The notes: a model not told the origin generated them from the sequence alone. Shown: positions 42,398-53,743, counted from the stretch's first letter. The stretch: 60,411 bases of DNA from Desulfobacterium sp. (GCA_030145245.1 JAQYWC010000037.1:1-60411), one strand, 5' to 3'. Numbers and translations: made by a program.

Positions 42398-43786
42398 TTA
42401 TGCCCTGGGTTTCTGCTTCAGAATATCATAGTAGGTGAGTATCTGTTTTATGTAGTGGACCGGTTCCCGGCCCCTGGCATAGCCGTATTGGGTGGTTTTG
42501 TAGTAGCGCTTCTTGGTTAACAGGGGCAGGGTCTTTTCCATGGTGTGCCAGCGGTTCTTGTCCCATCCCAGCTCCTGGGCAATGGTCTGGGCGTCCCGGA
42601 TGTGGCCGTAGCCGATGTTGTAGGAGCCAAGGGCAAAGAGCAGCCTCTGGTGGGGGTCCGTGATTTCGTCGAACCGCTGGTAGAGCTTGTCCAGGTATTG
42701 GATGCCGGCCTTGAGGCTCTGTTCGGGGTTGAGGCGGTTGGTGATGCCCATCTCGTGTGCCGTATTCATGGTGACCTGCATGAGCCCCCGGACGCCGGTG
42801 CGGCTCCTGGCCCAGGGGTTGAAGTGGGACTCCTGGTAGACCACGGCCGCGATCATCCGCCAGTCAAATCCATATTTGAGGGATTCTCTTTCAATGATCT
42901 CCTGGTAGCGGGGAAGCCGTGTCTCGATGCGTTCGTGGAACTTTTTCAGGTCAAAATAATCAAAGGATTCCACGTTGGTGTAGTATTTCTTATAGAGCCT
43001 CTCCTGGATCTCCTGGGTCTTGGCGGATGCCAGGAATTGATTCATGGTCTCCAGGAATTTGGGGTCCTTTGACCGGACGGCCCAGGCCAGGGGTTGCTCC
43101 TGTGTAATGTCGAGGCCGATGGCGATATCGGGATGGTACCTGCGGTTGAGCAGGGCGATGTTCGAGTCGGCCACCGTGTATTTTATCTTCCGGTCTGCGA
43201 CCATGCGGATCAGTTCATCCGTGGAGGTGTCGTCGTGGAGGACGATGTTGATGTCCACCCCGCTTTGCCTGATCTGTTCAAGCCTTGTATGGTAGGAGGT
43301 GCCCCGGCGCACATGGATGGTCTTTGCGGCAAGGGCCTCGATGCTCTTTACCCCGTAAAGGAGCTTGTGATGGATGAGTTTCTGCTGAACCGTCATGTAG
43401 GGGTTGGAAAAGGTGATCACCTTTTCTCTGTCTTCTGTGATGGTGAGGCCCGCGGCAATGAAGTCGCCCCAACCTTCTTTAAGGAAGCGGGTCATGCTGC
43501 TCCATCCCGGTGTGACCACTTCGAGATCGAGGTTGAGATAATCGGCAAAGGCCTTTGCCATCTCATACTCGAATCCCATGGGCATGCCCTGGTAGAGGTA
43601 GTAGGAGTTGGCATTGGCAGAGGTGATCATGCGGATGGTCTTTGCCTTGTTTATCTTATACAGGGTGGTGCCGCCGATAAAGAGGTTGCCGTGCTTTTTC
43701 TTCTGAACGCAGATGAAGGCAAGCTCCAGGCAGAGGATCACCATGAACCCGGAAACAAAGAGTATGAAAATCGTTTTTTTTAACAT
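42398..43786 (-). CDS. mltF: Membrane-bound lytic murein transglycosylase F (MltF-like)
   Basis: A 462-residue envelope enzyme. The N-terminal anchor (IFILFVSGFMVILCLELAF) precedes an amino-acid-type binding domain (SBP family 3) at about residues 50-275 (GMPMGFEYEMAKAFADYLNLDLEVV). The SLT/lysozyme-like domain at about 290-440 has the catalytic glutamate in AAVVYQESHFNPWARS, then GVRGLMQVT and ALGSYNIGYGH. MltF cleaves peptidoglycan with formation of 1,6-anhydro-muramyl ends, regulated by muropeptide binding to the first domain. It lies 13 bases after parC and is probably co-transcribed with parE-parC. Confidence 0.92.
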   Translation of the reverse strand: MLKKTIFILFVSGFMVILCLELAFICVQKKKHGNLFIGGTTLYKINKAKTIRMITSANANSYYLYQGMPMGFEYEMAKAFADYLNLDLEVVTPGWSSMTRFLKEGWGDFIAAGLTITEDREKVITFSNPYMTVQQKLIHHKLLYGVKSIEALAAKTIHVRRGTSYHTRLEQIRQSGVDINIVLHDDTSTDELIRMVADRKIKYTVADSNIALLNRRYHPDIAIGLDITQEQPLAWAVRSKDPKFLETMNQFLASAKTQEIQERLYKKYYTNVESFDYFDLKKFHERIETRLPRYQEIIERESLKYGFDWRMIAAVVYQESHFNPWARSRTGVRGLMQVTMNTAHEMGITNRLNPEQSLKAGIQYLDKLYQRFDEITDPHQRLLFALGSYNIGYGHIRDAQTIAQELGWDKNRWHTMEKTLPLLTKKRYYKTTQYGYARGREPVHYIKQILTYYDILKQKPRA

Positions 43787-43799
43787 AGGCTTTGTCGGG

Positions 43800-46061
43800 T
43801 TACTCTTCCGGCTGTATTATTTCGATGCTGCTGACATTCTGGAAGCCCCTGGGAAGCTTCTTCCCCCTGTACCCCCGTTTGGACCTGTAGTTATCCTGGT
43901 TCCCGGCAGAGAGTTTCAAAAAATGTTTACCCGCATAAATAACAAGGGTGGCGTTTTCCGGCAACAGTTTTAATATCTTGATCCGTTCGGTTCCGGGCAC
44001 GGAGTGCTGGTCCTTTGGGATGCCGATGATCTTGTTGCCCTTGCCTTTTTCCATGATGGGCATCTCACTTACGGGAAAGATGATCAGCCGGCCGGCGGTG
44101 GTGATGGCGGCCAGGAGGTCGGTCTCGGGATTCATGATCTGTTGGGGGGCCATGAACTGGGCAAGGTCGCTTAAGTTCAGGACGGCCTTGCCGGTTCTGC
44201 TCTTTGCAATGAGATTGGAGAAGTGGGTGATGAAACCAAAGCCCGTGTCTGTGTAAAGGAGAAAGAGGTCGTCATCGTCCCCGGTGACAAGACTTGTGAT
44301 AGGGGTGTTTGGCTGCAGGGTCAACCGACCGGTCAGCGGTTCCCCCATGCCCCGGGCCGATGGCAGGGTGTGGGATGCGATGGAGTAGCTCCTGCCGCTT
44401 GCGTCAAAAAAGGCGGCAGGCCGGTTGCTCATGGTGGGGGCCACGGACAGCAGGGAGTCCCCGGATTTGAACTTGAGCTTTGCGGTATCGATGTCATGTC
44501 CCTTTGCCGAACGAATCCATCCGTTCTTGGACAGGATCACAGATACGGCCTCGGTCTGGATCACCTCTTCCTCTGAGAAGGCCTCGGATTCTTTCCTTTC
44601 CGTGATGGGAGACCGCCGCTTGTCCCCGTGTTTTTTTGCATCCTCCCGGATCTCTTTCTTGATGAGGTTCTTGAGCAGTTTTTCCGAGGCAAGGGTCTTT
44701 TCCAGCTGCTCCCGCTCAAGGTCGAGTTCATCCCTTTCCGCCTGGATCTTGATCTCTTCTAACCTTGCAAGGTTGCGAAGCTTGATCTCGAGAATGGCGG
44801 TTGCCTGGCGCTCGCTGAGCTTGAATGCTTCCATGAGATCGGGTTTTGGCTCGTCGCTGTTCCGGATGATCGCGATGATCTCATCGATGTTGAGAAATGC
44901 AATGAGCAGGCCTTCGAGGATGTGAAGCCGGTCGTTGACCTTTTCGAGCCGGTGCTCCAGGCGTTTCCGTACGGTCTCGGTCCTGAACCCCAGCCACTCG
45001 GACAAAACGGTGAGCAGGGGTTTTACCTCGGGTTTGCCGTTGATGCCGATCATGTTCATGTTGACCCGGTAGGAGCGCTCAAGATCCGTGGTGGCAAAGA
45101 GGTGGTCCATGAGGGCGTCCGTGTTGGTCCTGGCCTTGGGTATGATGACCAGGCGGGTGGGATCTTCGTGGTCGGATTCGTCCCGGAGATCCACCACCAT
45201 GGGAAGCCGTTTTGCCTGCATCTGGGCCGCAATCTGTTCCAGGATCTTCTCCCCGGAGGAATGATGGGGCAGGGCGGTCACAACGATGTCGCCGTCGTCC
45301 ACATGGTACTTTGCCCTCATTTTGATTCTGCCGTTGCCGGTTTTGTACATCTCCTTGATTTCAGACGGGGAGGTGATGATTTCGGCCTCGGTGGGATAAT
45401 CCGGCCCATGGATGAAGTCGCAGATCTTGTCGAGCCCGGCATTGGGGTGGTCAAGCAGATAGACCAGGGCATGGGCCACCTCGGTGAGGTTGTGGGGGGC
45501 AATGTCGGTTGCCATTCCCACGGCAATGCCGGTGGTGCCGTTAAGCAGGATATTGGGAAGCCGTGCCGGCAGCAGGGCCGGCTCCTTCAGGGTGCCGTCA
45601 AAGTTGGGATTCCACTCGGTGGCCCCGAGATCCAGCTCGGACAGGAGAAGATCTGCGTACTTTGAGAGCCTTGATTCGGTGTAACGCATGGCTGCAAATG
45701 ATTTCGGGTCGTCCTGGGCGCCCCAGTTGCCCTGGCCGTCCAGGAGGGGGTAGCGGCAGGAAAAGGGCTGGGCCAACAGGACCATGGCCTCGTAGCAGGC
45801 AGAGTCCCCATGGGGATGGAATTTTCCCAGAACATCCCCGACGGTTCTGGCCGATTTCTTGTATTTTGCCGTGGCAGAGAGCCCCAGTTGGCTCATGGCG
45901 TAGACGATTCTTCGCTGTACCGGTTTGAGGCCGTCCCCGATATAGGGCAGGGCCCTGTCCAGGATGACATACATGGAGTAGTTGAGGTATGCGTTTTCGG
46001 CAAAATCTTCAAAGGGCTGTTTCTCAAAACCCTCAAGGCTTGTAACTGAACTTGTTCCCAT
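43800..46061 (-). CDS. parC: DNA topoisomerase IV subunit A (ParC)
   Basis: A 753-residue type IIA topoisomerase cleavage subunit. It opens with [31 protein letters not shown]. The catalytic tyrosine is Y127 in [11 protein letters not shown]. The quinolone-region residues are in [14 protein letters not shown]. The coiled-coil gate is rich in Glu/Leu at about 420-480, and a shortened beta-pinwheel C-terminus lacks the GyrA box, supporting ParC over GyrA. Its ATG overlaps the parE stop (TAATG). It decatenates daughter chromosomes. Confidence 0.93.
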   Translation of the reverse strand: MGTSSVTSLEGFEKQPFEDFAENAYLNYSMYVILDRALPYIGDGLKPVQRRIVYAMSQLGLSATAKYKKSARTVGDVLGKFHPHGDSACYEAMVLLAQPFSCRYPLLDGQGNWGAQDDPKSFAAMRYTESRLSKYADLLLSELDLGATEWNPNFDGTLKEPALLPARLPNILLNGTTGIAVGMATDIAPHNLTEVAHALVYLLDHPNAGLDKICDFIHGPDYPTEAEIITSPSEIKEMYKTGNGRIKMRAKYHVDDGDIVVTALPHHSSGEKILEQIAAQMQAKRLPMVVDLRDESDHEDPTRLVIIPKARTNTDALMDHLFATTDLERSYRVNMNMIGINGKPEVKPLLTVLSEWLGFRTETVRKRLEHRLEKVNDRLHILEGLLIAFLNIDEIIAIIRNSDEPKPDLMEAFKLSERQATAILEIKLRNLARLEEIKIQAERDELDLEREQLEKTLASEKLLKNLIKKEIREDAKKHGDKRRSPITERKESEAFSEEEVIQTEAVSVILSKNGWIRSAKGHDIDTAKLKFKSGDSLLSVAPTMSNRPAAFFDASGRSYSIASHTLPSARGMGEPLTGRLTLQPNTPITSLVTGDDDDLFLLYTDTGFGFITHFSNLIAKSRTGKAVLNLSDLAQFMAPQQIMNPETDLLAAITTAGRLIIFPVSEMPIMEKGKGNKIIGIPKDQHSVPGTERIKILKLLPENATLVIYAGKHFLKLSAGNQDNYRSKRGYRGKKLPRGFQNVSSIEIIQPEE

Positions 46062-48019
46062 TATGATTCAATCTCTCTGAGGTTTCCCTTTGTTTCGATC
46101 CACCTGCGTCTGTCCGACGCCCGTTTTTTTCCAAGAAGCATGTCCATCATTTTGAATACCCTGTCTTCGGCGGTTGTCTCATCTTCATCCCCTTCATCAT
46201 GGTTGATCACCAGCTGGACAAGCCGCCGGGTGTCTGGCGCGATGGTGGTCTCCCTCAGCTGCACCGGGTTCATCTCGCCAAGACCCTTGAACCGCTGGAC
46301 ATTGATTTTGCCGTGTCTTTTTTTATTCTGGATCCGTTTGATGATGCTCTCCCGTTCGTCGTCGTCCAGGGCGTAAAACACCTCCTTGCCCACATCGATG
46401 CGGAACAGGGGGGGCATGGCCATGAAGATGTGTCCTTCCCTTACCACCTGCCTGAAATGCCTGAAAAAGAGGGCGCACAGGAGGGTGGCAATGTGGAGGC
46501 CGTCCGAGTCCGCATCGGCCAGGATGCAGATCTTGTTGTACCGCAGCTCCGAGATGTCGTCGGAGTCAGGATCCACGCCCATGGCCACCGAGATGTCGTG
46601 GATCTCTTTGGAGCTTAAAATCATGGACGGATCCGTGTCCCAGGTGTTGAGAATCTTACCCTTCAGGGGCATGATGGCCTGGAACCGCCTGTCCCTTGCC
46701 TGTTTTGCCGAGCCCCCTGCAGAGTCTCCCTCCACAAGAAAGAGTTCGCTCTTTTCCGGGTCGCTGCTGGTGCAGTCGCTCAGCTTGCCCGGGAGAGCCG
46801 GGCCGCTGGTCACCCGTTTCCGGGTCACCTTTCTTGCCTTTTTGAGTCGGTCCCTTGCATTTTCCACGGCAAGTTCGGCCAGCTTCTCTCCCACGTCCGT
46901 GTTCTGGTTGAGCCAGAGGCTGAAAGCGTCCTTGACGGCCGAGTTCACGATGGCCGTGCAGTGGCGGGAGGAGAGCCTCTCCTTGGTCTGGCCCGAGAAC
47001 TGGGCGTCAACAAGCTTGACCGAGAGGATGAAGCCGATGTTCTCCCAGATATCCTCGGGGGCGAGGTTGACCCCCTTGGGCAAAAGATCCCTGAACCGGC
47101 AGAACTCCCTGATCGATTCCAGAAGCCCTGACCTGAAACCATTGACATGGGTGCCCCCCAGGGGGGTGGGAATAAGATTGACATAGCTCTCGCAGGGATT
47201 GGTATGTTTCTCCTCGGTCCAGTCCACGGCCCAGGCCACAGTGGCCTCTTCACCTTTGATATCCCCTGTGAAGGGCAACCCAAACACCGTGGGAACGTCA
47301 TCCAGGGCCTCGGCCAGGTAGTCCCTTAAACCGAATTCGAATTTCCACTCGAATTTTTCCTTGGTCGCCTCGTCGAGAAAGGTGATCAAAAGACCGGGAC
47401 AGAGCACTGCCTTGGCCTTTAGCGCATGCATGAGCACCTTTTTAGAGAAGGTGGGGCGGTCAAAGTAGTCTGTGTCGGGATAGAACTTGAGGCTGGTGCC
47501 CGTGTTGTTCTTTCCCACCTTTTTGATTTCGGTGAGTTCCTGGTCCCTGTACCCGTTTTTAAAGGTGATTCTGTGGACTGCAGCGTCCCTACGGATATTG
47601 ACTTCGAGATAGGTTGACAGGGCATTGACCACGGAGACGCCGACTCCGTGGAGGCCCCCTGAAAAGTTGTAATCCTTGCTGGAAAACTTTGCCCCGGCAT
47701 GGAGCCGGGTCAGGATCAGTTCAACACCGGAGATCCCCTCTTCGGGATGGATATCCACGGGCATGCCCCTGCCGTTGTCGGTCACCTCGATGGCGTTGTC
47801 CGTGTGGAGGACCACGTCGATCTTGTTGGCATACCCTGCAATGGCTTCGTCAACGCTGTTGTCAATGACCTCGTGGGCCAGGTGGTCCGGGCTTGAGGTG
47901 TCCGTGTACATGCCCGGCCTTTTTCTTACGGGATCAAGCCCTTTAAGGACCTCAATGGATCCGGCGTTGTACTGGCTTCCGTGTTTTATGCTCTCTGTTT
48001 CTCTATCAAATAGTTTCAT
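46061..48019 (-). CDS. parE: DNA topoisomerase IV subunit B (ParE)
   Basis: A 652-residue ATPase subunit. The GHKL fold has [30 protein letters not shown] and [15 protein letters not shown]. The transducer contains the QTKERL segment. The TOPRIM domain has [18 protein letters not shown] and the metal aspartates in [15 protein letters not shown], ending with [16 protein letters not shown]. The length fits ParE rather than the longer proteobacterial GyrB. It leads a parE-parC-mltF unit and works with ParC on catenated DNA. Confidence 0.93.
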   Translation of the reverse strand: MKLFDRETESIKHGSQYNAGSIEVLKGLDPVRKRPGMYTDTSSPDHLAHEVIDNSVDEAIAGYANKIDVVLHTDNAIEVTDNGRGMPVDIHPEEGISGVELILTRLHAGAKFSSKDYNFSGGLHGVGVSVVNALSTYLEVNIRRDAAVHRITFKNGYRDQELTEIKKVGKNNTGTSLKFYPDTDYFDRPTFSKKVLMHALKAKAVLCPGLLITFLDEATKEKFEWKFEFGLRDYLAEALDDVPTVFGLPFTGDIKGEEATVAWAVDWTEEKHTNPCESYVNLIPTPLGGTHVNGFRSGLLESIREFCRFRDLLPKGVNLAPEDIWENIGFILSVKLVDAQFSGQTKERLSSRHCTAIVNSAVKDAFSLWLNQNTDVGEKLAELAVENARDRLKKARKVTRKRVTSGPALPGKLSDCTSSDPEKSELFLVEGDSAGGSAKQARDRRFQAIMPLKGKILNTWDTDPSMILSSKEIHDISVAMGVDPDSDDISELRYNKICILADADSDGLHIATLLCALFFRHFRQVVREGHIFMAMPPLFRIDVGKEVFYALDDDERESIIKRIQNKKRHGKINVQRFKGLGEMNPVQLRETTIAPDTRRLVQLVINHDEGDEDETTAEDRVFKMMDMLLGKKRASDRRRWIETKGNLREIES

Positions 48020-48173
48020 TGGGTTTCATAAATACGGTATTAGGTTCAGGGTCAAATCTGCTATAATATACAATTTGAGCATAAATTCAATTGATTTTAT
48101 TAGGTTGCAAATTCTTTCTGTTCAAAATATAAGTGGTAGTATCTTTTAAATTCGACAGAGAAGTGAAAAAAAT

Positions 48174-48485
48174 ATGCGCCTGAAACTCAACCTTGACAAC
48201 CATTGCGTGGAGACGGAAATCCGGCGGATCTACAATGCAAGAGTAAGGAAATGCCTGGGTCACGGCCGGGTTTCAGCGGAAGATGAGGAACTCATCGAAC
48301 TGTTGAAAATCATGTTGGAAACCATGGATTTTTCGAGCCTTCGTTCCGCCTGGAAGGAACTTGCCGGCGGCTCTGGAAGGGATGCCATTCTTTTCAAGGA
48401 GAATGGCATCCAGGTGTGGATAGAAATTAATAACAAACGAATCAGTATGGACGGTCCATGGGAGAGAATCACAAAAACGGGTTAG
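48174..48485 (+). CDS. Small conserved-looking protein before the adenylate cyclase
   Basis: A 103-residue, soluble, helix-rich protein (DEELIELLKIMLETMDFSSL, RSAWKELAGG). No family recognised. The ribosome site is weak (AGAGAAGTG). Its 3' end overlaps the start of the class-I adenylate cyclase gene by 28 bases in another frame, implying translational coupling and a related job, for instance a partner or regulator of the cyclase. It diverges from parE across a 154-bp AT-rich gap. Confidence 0.65.
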   Translation: MRLKLNLDNHCVETEIRRIYNARVRKCLGHGRVSAEDEELIELLKIMLETMDFSSLRSAWKELAGGSGRDAILFKENGIQVWIEINNKRISMDGPWERITKTG

Positions 48486-51400
48486 ATCTGAACGGGTTTG
48501 ACCGGGAGTGGAGCAGTGCCAGCGAGGCAACCCAGCTCGATATTATCAAACGGGCGGCTGACCTCTCTCCTGCCCGGGGGATCGTTCCTGTTCTTGCAGG
48601 AATAAACTCCTTACATTATTCCGTTCGAAACCGGGCCAGGATGAGCCTTAATTCGCTGAAGGCTAAGGCTGTTGAGTTCCAGCACCTTCAAAAACATCGC
48701 CTGTACGGAGGCCTGTCCGATTCCATCAAGGAGTCCTCGGTGTTCTGTGCCAGGATTCATGAGGTACTGAAACCGGATCTTCCGGTTCAGGAGATCCGGT
48801 TGTATATGGAGATTCTTCTGGAATCCGGAGGGCGGGGACCGTTCTATGCCTGGCGGTTCTGCCAGAGCGGTGTCATCTCGATTCATAATTTGAGAAAGGT
48901 TGTGACCACGATTTCCGAGCCAGCCGGGCTCGCCCTTGTGGCCCAGTACCTGAAAGCGACTCCCTGTGTGAGACGACGCTTTGCCCGGGAGTTCAAGTTG
49001 ATCCTGAAGGGAATCAGCACCCGCAAGCCTGTGATTCAGTTCCTTGCCCATCTCTTTGACTGGAAATGTCCATCCGATCCGATTCTGTTTTACCTGGACC
49101 CGGAGCTGAGAGACCCCGGCACCCTGGTCACCCGGGAATTGGCCTCTTCTGATCCTGAAGAGCGGGCCACCGCCATAAAAGCCCTGGCCATGATGATCCC
49201 CCGTATCGATTCAGGCCTTATTCGATCCCTGCTGTCCCCCCGGGAGGACGGGGTGGTCCACCATGCCGTTCTGGCCGTTCTTGAAGCCTCTCCCCGGGAC
49301 ACCTATCCCGAACTGTTCGAGACCCTGGTCGACCGGGTCTGCACCCAGAAGGGGGAGGATCTCTCCTGTTTCAGGGCACTGGTGGTTTTAACCTCATCTC
49401 CCCTGCTCGCGCTTTTAGACACCATCCGGCAGAGGGCTCCCCGGCTCATGGGAACCATCCTTGATGATCTTTCCACCCTGTCAAGGATCTCGTTTCTCTT
49501 TGTCCAGGAGATAGCCGTGGACAGACGGGGCTGGCTCCATGCAAACGATGACGTATACAAGGCCCTTGTCTATGGGATGATCAAAAAAAGACCGGAACGG
49601 GTTATCAAGCTGCTTGAGTCCTGTGAGAACCATTTCAACGACGTCCAGAAACCGGTTGTGCGAAATCTTGTTCAAAAGATTCAGAGCGCCCTGTCAAAGG
49701 AGAAGCAGGAGATTGCGGCCAACGGTGAGGCGTTGATGCTTAAGCTGAAGCAGAACAACGGCAGAAAACTTGGCTTTTTAGGAAAGGTGCTTTCCGTGCC
49801 CGTGGAAAAGCGGCTCTTGAGTCTCAAGCAGGGCACTGCAACAGAGGTGCTGGATTTCAGCAATGAGACCATCGACGATGTTGACCTGTCCTCGGGAATC
49901 TTTTTTTCCGCCACGATCTTTAACCGTTGTACCTTGCTGAATTCGGACCTGTCCTTTTCTTCCTTTGTCAACACCTCGTTCCGGGGCACCTGTTTCCACA
50001 AGGTTAATCTGAACGGGGCCAGGTTTGACTCCATCTGCTTTGACGATGCAGTGTTTATAAACGTGTCTGCCAAGGGCGCGACCTTTATCAACTGCAGCTT
50101 TGAAAACGCCTCGATCTTTAAAACAAGCTTTGAAGCCACCCAGATGATCGATTGCATCTTTGCCGGTGCCGGAATTTCAACCTCCTTGTTTCTGAAAACA
50201 GATCTTTCCGGTTCAACTTTTGCCTGCACCAGGACTGCCAATGTTTCGTTTGTCGATTCCAACCTGCGGAATGCCGATTTTTCCGGGGTCCGGGCCAGGT
50301 TCACCCGGTTTCCTTCTTACACCGTGGCATCACTTGAGGCGGAGTTTTCCGATTTTAATGCCCGGTCGTTTCCGTTTGATAAAAAGGATCTGCCCGACTC
50401 CCTGTTTGATCCGCTGGTCAGCGAGCCCCATCTCCTTGATGAGCTGGATCTCTTGCTCCTTACCGATCTTGTCCATTCAGGGAAAAAGAAGTTTTTAAAG
50501 CAGAACAAGTTCTCCCTGCTGACCGCCTTTGACCTTTTTGATCCAAAACAGGCGGATCTTTTTGAGATCGTTCCCCTGCTTCTCCACGAGAATATCGATT
50601 TTCCAGGGTTTGACGCTGACCGTGAAAACGCTCCCTGCGGAATATCGGGCTACTGCCCGTCCCAGCAGACGGGCGTCAGCGCAGCACCCCATGTGGATCC
50701 GGAAAAGATATTGTACCGGTTCAACTATTCTCCCCATGTGGAGGCGCTGTTCACCATCGGAAGCATTGGCTCCATTGCCCAGACTCCGGACTCGGATATA
50801 GACTACTGGGTATGTGTCCGGGACCATGACCATCGAAGCCCGGAAACAGAGAGATTCCAGAAAAAACTAACCCTTCTTGAGCGGTGGGCTGAAGACTATT
50901 TTAAAACTGAGATCCACTTTTTTATCGTGGATGTGGACAGGGCCAGGAACGACGATTTTGGTGATTCCACAACGGAGAGTTCGGGCTCGGCCCAGGGGCG
51001 GATCCTCAAGGAGGAGTTTTACAGGACCATGATCCATGTGGCAGGAAAACTGCCGCTTTGGTGCACGCTTCCCGTCTCCATCAGCCGGCCCTATTACAAA
51101 AGGCTCCATGAACGGATCTGCAGCAATCCGGTCCTGTGCCGGTTTATCGATCTTGGCGATATCCATGAAATTCCTTCGGAAGAGTATTTTGGCGCATCCA
51201 TCTGGCAGCTGTTCAAGTGGTTGAAGAGTCCGTTCAAGTCGGTGATCAAGATGGCACTCCTGGAGGAGTTCATCAATGCCAGCGGCAAAAAACAACTGCT
51301 GTGCAACCGGTTCAAGGATGAGTGGATGGATACCGGTCCCCGCCCGGTCCTCGGGAAAATCGATCCCTATTACACCCTAATCACAAGCCTTGTGGACTAT

Positions 51401-52339
51401 TACCAGCAGGAGGGGTATTCCGAGGCTGCAAGGCTTATCCAGCTTTGTTATTTTCTCAAAACCGGCATATCCAAGGATTCGGACCTGGACCACACCCATT
51501 TTGGTTTTCGGTCGGTATTCATCTCCCGGTGTATGGAAGAGTGGGCCTGGGACCGGACCAGGGTGTTCGAGGTCGGCAGTTTCAAGGAGTGGAGTTATGC
51601 CAAGATTACACGGTTGAGCCTGTTGGTGGAACGCTACATGATCAAGACATATAAGCGGGTAAACCAGGCCCTGGACAGTGGCAAACGCGCCATGATAACC
51701 CCGGAGGACAGAACCATTCTGGGTAGGAAGATGTTTGTGGAGTTTTCCAGGCAGGATGAAAAAAAGGTCTCTAAAATTCTGCTGGTGTCAAGGAGTGATC
51801 GCCTTTTTACGGGGCTGGCATTGCAGTATGTTTCCAAGCCGGGCCGTCCAAATGTGTGGGAGCTTGTTCACCGGTCCGGACGGGAGCGGGGAGAACTCCT
51901 GAAAAGGGCAGGAAGCATCGAGGAGATCGCAGCGTGGTTTATCAATAACCAGCTCTTTTCCACCTCCACCATCATTAACCTTGTTCCCAACCCGACGCCG
52001 GTCTCCTCGGATGACGTTCGGAGGCTGTTCCATGCCCTTTACCTCTTTTTTCGCCATGACCATGGCGACTCCATCAGTTTTGGGAGTCTGCTGGCCAAGG
52101 ATACGCTCAAGGCGATTTTTATTTCCCTGAATCTCTGCGTGCCAAGGAAAAGCAAGCGCATCCACGAGTTCTGTATCGTCCATCTCAACTCCTGGGGGGA
52201 GATGTTCTGCACCCGGGTTGCAAGTGGGGAGGGATTTGCCACGGTGGACGATGTCCTGGAGCAGGTGAAAATCAAACTTGAGGTGAAGGAACTTCCCGAG
52301 AGGATTCTTCTCCACTTTCCAAAGCCGCTTAATTTGTGA
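48458..52339 (+). CDS. cyaA: Class-I adenylate cyclase with HEAT-like and pentapeptide-repeat N-terminus
   Basis: A 1293-residue protein. Residues 1-440 look like helical HEAT/armadillo repeats (EERATAIKALAMMIPR, HHAVLAVLEASPRD). Residues about 465-630 are pentapeptide repeats (LSFSSFVNTSFRGTCF, LRNADFSGVRARF). From about 750 the chain matches class-I adenylate cyclase: the nucleotidyltransferase core FTIGSIGSIAQTPDSDIDYW with its metal aspartates near 778-782, and EYFGASIWQLFKWLKSPFKS near 909. E. coli CyaA is about 850 residues and has no such N-terminus. The product is cAMP made in the cytosol. The repeats probably bind a partner or regulate activity (inference). The gene overlaps the 103-aa ORF. 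Confidence 0.88.
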   Translation: MGENHKNGLDLNGFDREWSSASEATQLDIIKRAADLSPARGIVPVLAGINSLHYSVRNRARMSLNSLKAKAVEFQHLQKHRLYGGLSDSIKESSVFCARIHEVLKPDLPVQEIRLYMEILLESGGRGPFYAWRFCQSGVISIHNLRKVVTTISEPAGLALVAQYLKATPCVRRRFAREFKLILKGISTRKPVIQFLAHLFDWKCPSDPILFYLDPELRDPGTLVTRELASSDPEERATAIKALAMMIPRIDSGLIRSLLSPREDGVVHHAVLAVLEASPRDTYPELFETLVDRVCTQKGEDLSCFRALVVLTSSPLLALLDTIRQRAPRLMGTILDDLSTLSRISFLFVQEIAVDRRGWLHANDDVYKALVYGMIKKRPERVIKLLESCENHFNDVQKPVVRNLVQKIQSALSKEKQEIAANGEALMLKLKQNNGRKLGFLGKVLSVPVEKRLLSLKQGTATEVLDFSNETIDDVDLSSGIFFSATIFNRCTLLNSDLSFSSFVNTSFRGTCFHKVNLNGARFDSICFDDAVFINVSAKGATFINCSFENASIFKTSFEATQMIDCIFAGAGISTSLFLKTDLSGSTFACTRTANVSFVDSNLRNADFSGVRARFTRFPSYTVASLEAEFSDFNARSFPFDKKDLPDSLFDPLVSEPHLLDELDLLLLTDLVHSGKKKFLKQNKFSLLTAFDLFDPKQADLFEIVPLLLHENIDFPGFDADRENAPCGISGYCPSQQTGVSAAPHVDPEKILYRFNYSPHVEALFTIGSIGSIAQTPDSDIDYWVCVRDHDHRSPETERFQKKLTLLERWAEDYFKTEIHFFIVDVDRARNDDFGDSTTESSGSAQGRILKEEFYRTMIHVAGKLPLWCTLPVSISRPYYKRLHERICSNPVLCRFIDLGDIHEIPSEEYFGASIWQLFKWLKSPFKSVIKMALLEEFINASGKKQLLCNRFKDEWMDTGPRPVLGKIDPYYTLITSLVDYYQQEGYSEAARLIQLCYFLKTGISKDSDLDHTHFGFRSVFISRCMEEWAWDRTRVFEVGSFKEWSYAKITRLSLLVERYMIKTYKRVNQALDSGKRAMITPEDRTILGRKMFVEFSRQDEKKVSKILLVSRSDRLFTGLALQYVSKPGRPNVWELVHRSGRERGELLKRAGSIEEIAAWFINNQLFSTSTIINLVPNPTPVSSDDVRRLFHALYLFFRHDHGDSISFGSLLAKDTLKAIFISLNLCVPRKSKRIHEFCIVHLNSWGEMFCTRVASGEGFATVDDVLEQVKIKLEVKELPERILLHFPKPLNL

Positions 52340-52360
52340 ATTCTTTGGGGATGCCGTGCA

Positions 52361-53743
52361 TCAGTCCAGTGCCCTTTGCTCGGTGATCCCCTGTTGCCGG
52401 TAGGTGTGGAACCGGGAGGTCGCAGACGCTTTGAATACCGGGTTGTTGACATCCACAAAGTCGATGATGGTCGCCTTAACCTTCTCTTTTGACGGTCTCA
52501 GGATCCGGCCGACATACTGGATCACCCTGCCTGGAAACTTCACCGGCGTGGTCAGGTAGAGGGTGGACAGCCTTGGCAGATCAAACCCTTCACCGATCAA
52601 TTGGCCGGTTGCGATGAGCACGGTAAAGTAACCTTTGTTAAGGTTTTCCATGATTTTGGCCCGCTGCTTTGCGGTTTTGTCACCGGTCAGGACGGCGGGT
52701 TTTGCCAATCCTGTTTGTTCAAGCAACCGCCCCAGCACCAGGCAGTGCTCCCTGCGGTCGGAGAGAACGAGATCGATGCCGGTGCCTGTGTGGGTGGCCA
52801 CCGTGTCGCAGATGAGCCGGTTCCGTTTGTGATCCTTTGTCAGGGCCGACAGGGCCTGGGAGTAGTTGTTGGAGGTGTCTATATCCGTATCAAACTCTGT
52901 CTTGACCCAGATCACTTCGGCCTGGCAGAGATGGTTGGTTTCTATAAGCGCCTGCTTGTCGATTTTTCCGGTTATGTCTCCGATGTGCCAGAAGATGGCC
53001 TTTGAAAGCTTGTCCCTCCTCGAGGGGGTGGCCGTGAGGCCGGTCATGTAATTGCAGTCAAACTGCTTGATGGCCTCGATATACTGCATGGCCGGAGCCC
53101 GGTGGCATTCGTCCAGGATAAGGTAGCCCACCTGGGGCACCACCTTGTCTGTCCGTTTTACAAGGCTCTGGATCGTTGCAACGGTGACCTCCCTGCCGAT
53201 CCTGAATTTGCCGTCTCCGATGATGCCGATCTCTTTTCTGGGGATGTGCAGAAACTCTTCTGTCCTGTCAATCCACTGATTGAGCAGCTCCCTGGTATGG
53301 ACAACCACCAGGGCCGGCTGTTTCCTGTGGGCAATGAGCCATAGGGCGATAACGGTTTTACCGCCTCCGGTGGGGATGTGCAGAACGCCAAAGTCCTTTT
53401 TCAGGAGACTTTTGACCGCAGTCAGCTGAAGGGAGCGCAACTTGCCGTAAAAGGAGATCTCCCGGGGCGATAGCATCCTTCGCCGATCGTTGATGTTACA
53501 GTTAACACCGGCCTTTTTTGCGAGCTGCTTGAGCTGATGGATAAATCCCCTGGGAAGCTCCATGCCATCGTCGTCGTTCTCCTCGTAAAAGGTCAGCTCG
53601 GTGGGGATGTTGGCGGTTCTTCTGCCACGTTTTTCAGCCTCGGCATATTTAGGGTTTTTCATGGTGAGGCGGGACTTGATTTCATGGGCCAGCTCCTCGT
53701 CCATGCCCGAGAGTGTCAAGGTGTTGTGAACAATTATCTCCAT
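52361..53743 (-). CDS. XPB/SSL2-like superfamily II DNA helicase
   Basis: A 460-residue SF2 helicase. An N-terminal 100-residue region precedes the core. Motif I is HIPTGGGKT, motif Ia VVVHTREL, motif II LDECHRA, motif III LTATPSR, motif V LIATGQLIGEGFDLP and motif VI QYVGRILRPSK. The type resembles bacterial XPB-like or Type III-restriction-like helicases and may act in DNA repair. No methylase or nuclease gene is adjacent, so a restriction role is unlikely. It converges with the cyclase gene. Confidence 0.88.
   Translation of the reverse strand: MEIIVHNTLTLSGMDEELAHEIKSRLTMKNPKYAEAEKRGRRTANIPTELTFYEENDDDGMELPRGFIHQLKQLAKKAGVNCNINDRRRMLSPREISFYGKLRSLQLTAVKSLLKKDFGVLHIPTGGGKTVIALWLIAHRKQPALVVVHTRELLNQWIDRTEEFLHIPRKEIGIIGDGKFRIGREVTVATIQSLVKRTDKVVPQVGYLILDECHRAPAMQYIEAIKQFDCNYMTGLTATPSRRDKLSKAIFWHIGDITGKIDKQALIETNHLCQAEVIWVKTEFDTDIDTSNNYSQALSALTKDHKRNRLICDTVATHTGTGIDLVLSDRREHCLVLGRLLEQTGLAKPAVLTGDKTAKQRAKIMENLNKGYFTVLIATGQLIGEGFDLPRLSTLYLTTPVKFPGRVIQYVGRILRPSKEKVKATIIDFVDVNNPVFKASATSRFHTYRQQGITEQRALD

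Noticed and set aside
42545-43072. 175-codon plus-strand frame opposite mltF
   Set aside because: Shadow of the transglycosylase gene; no independent start signal.
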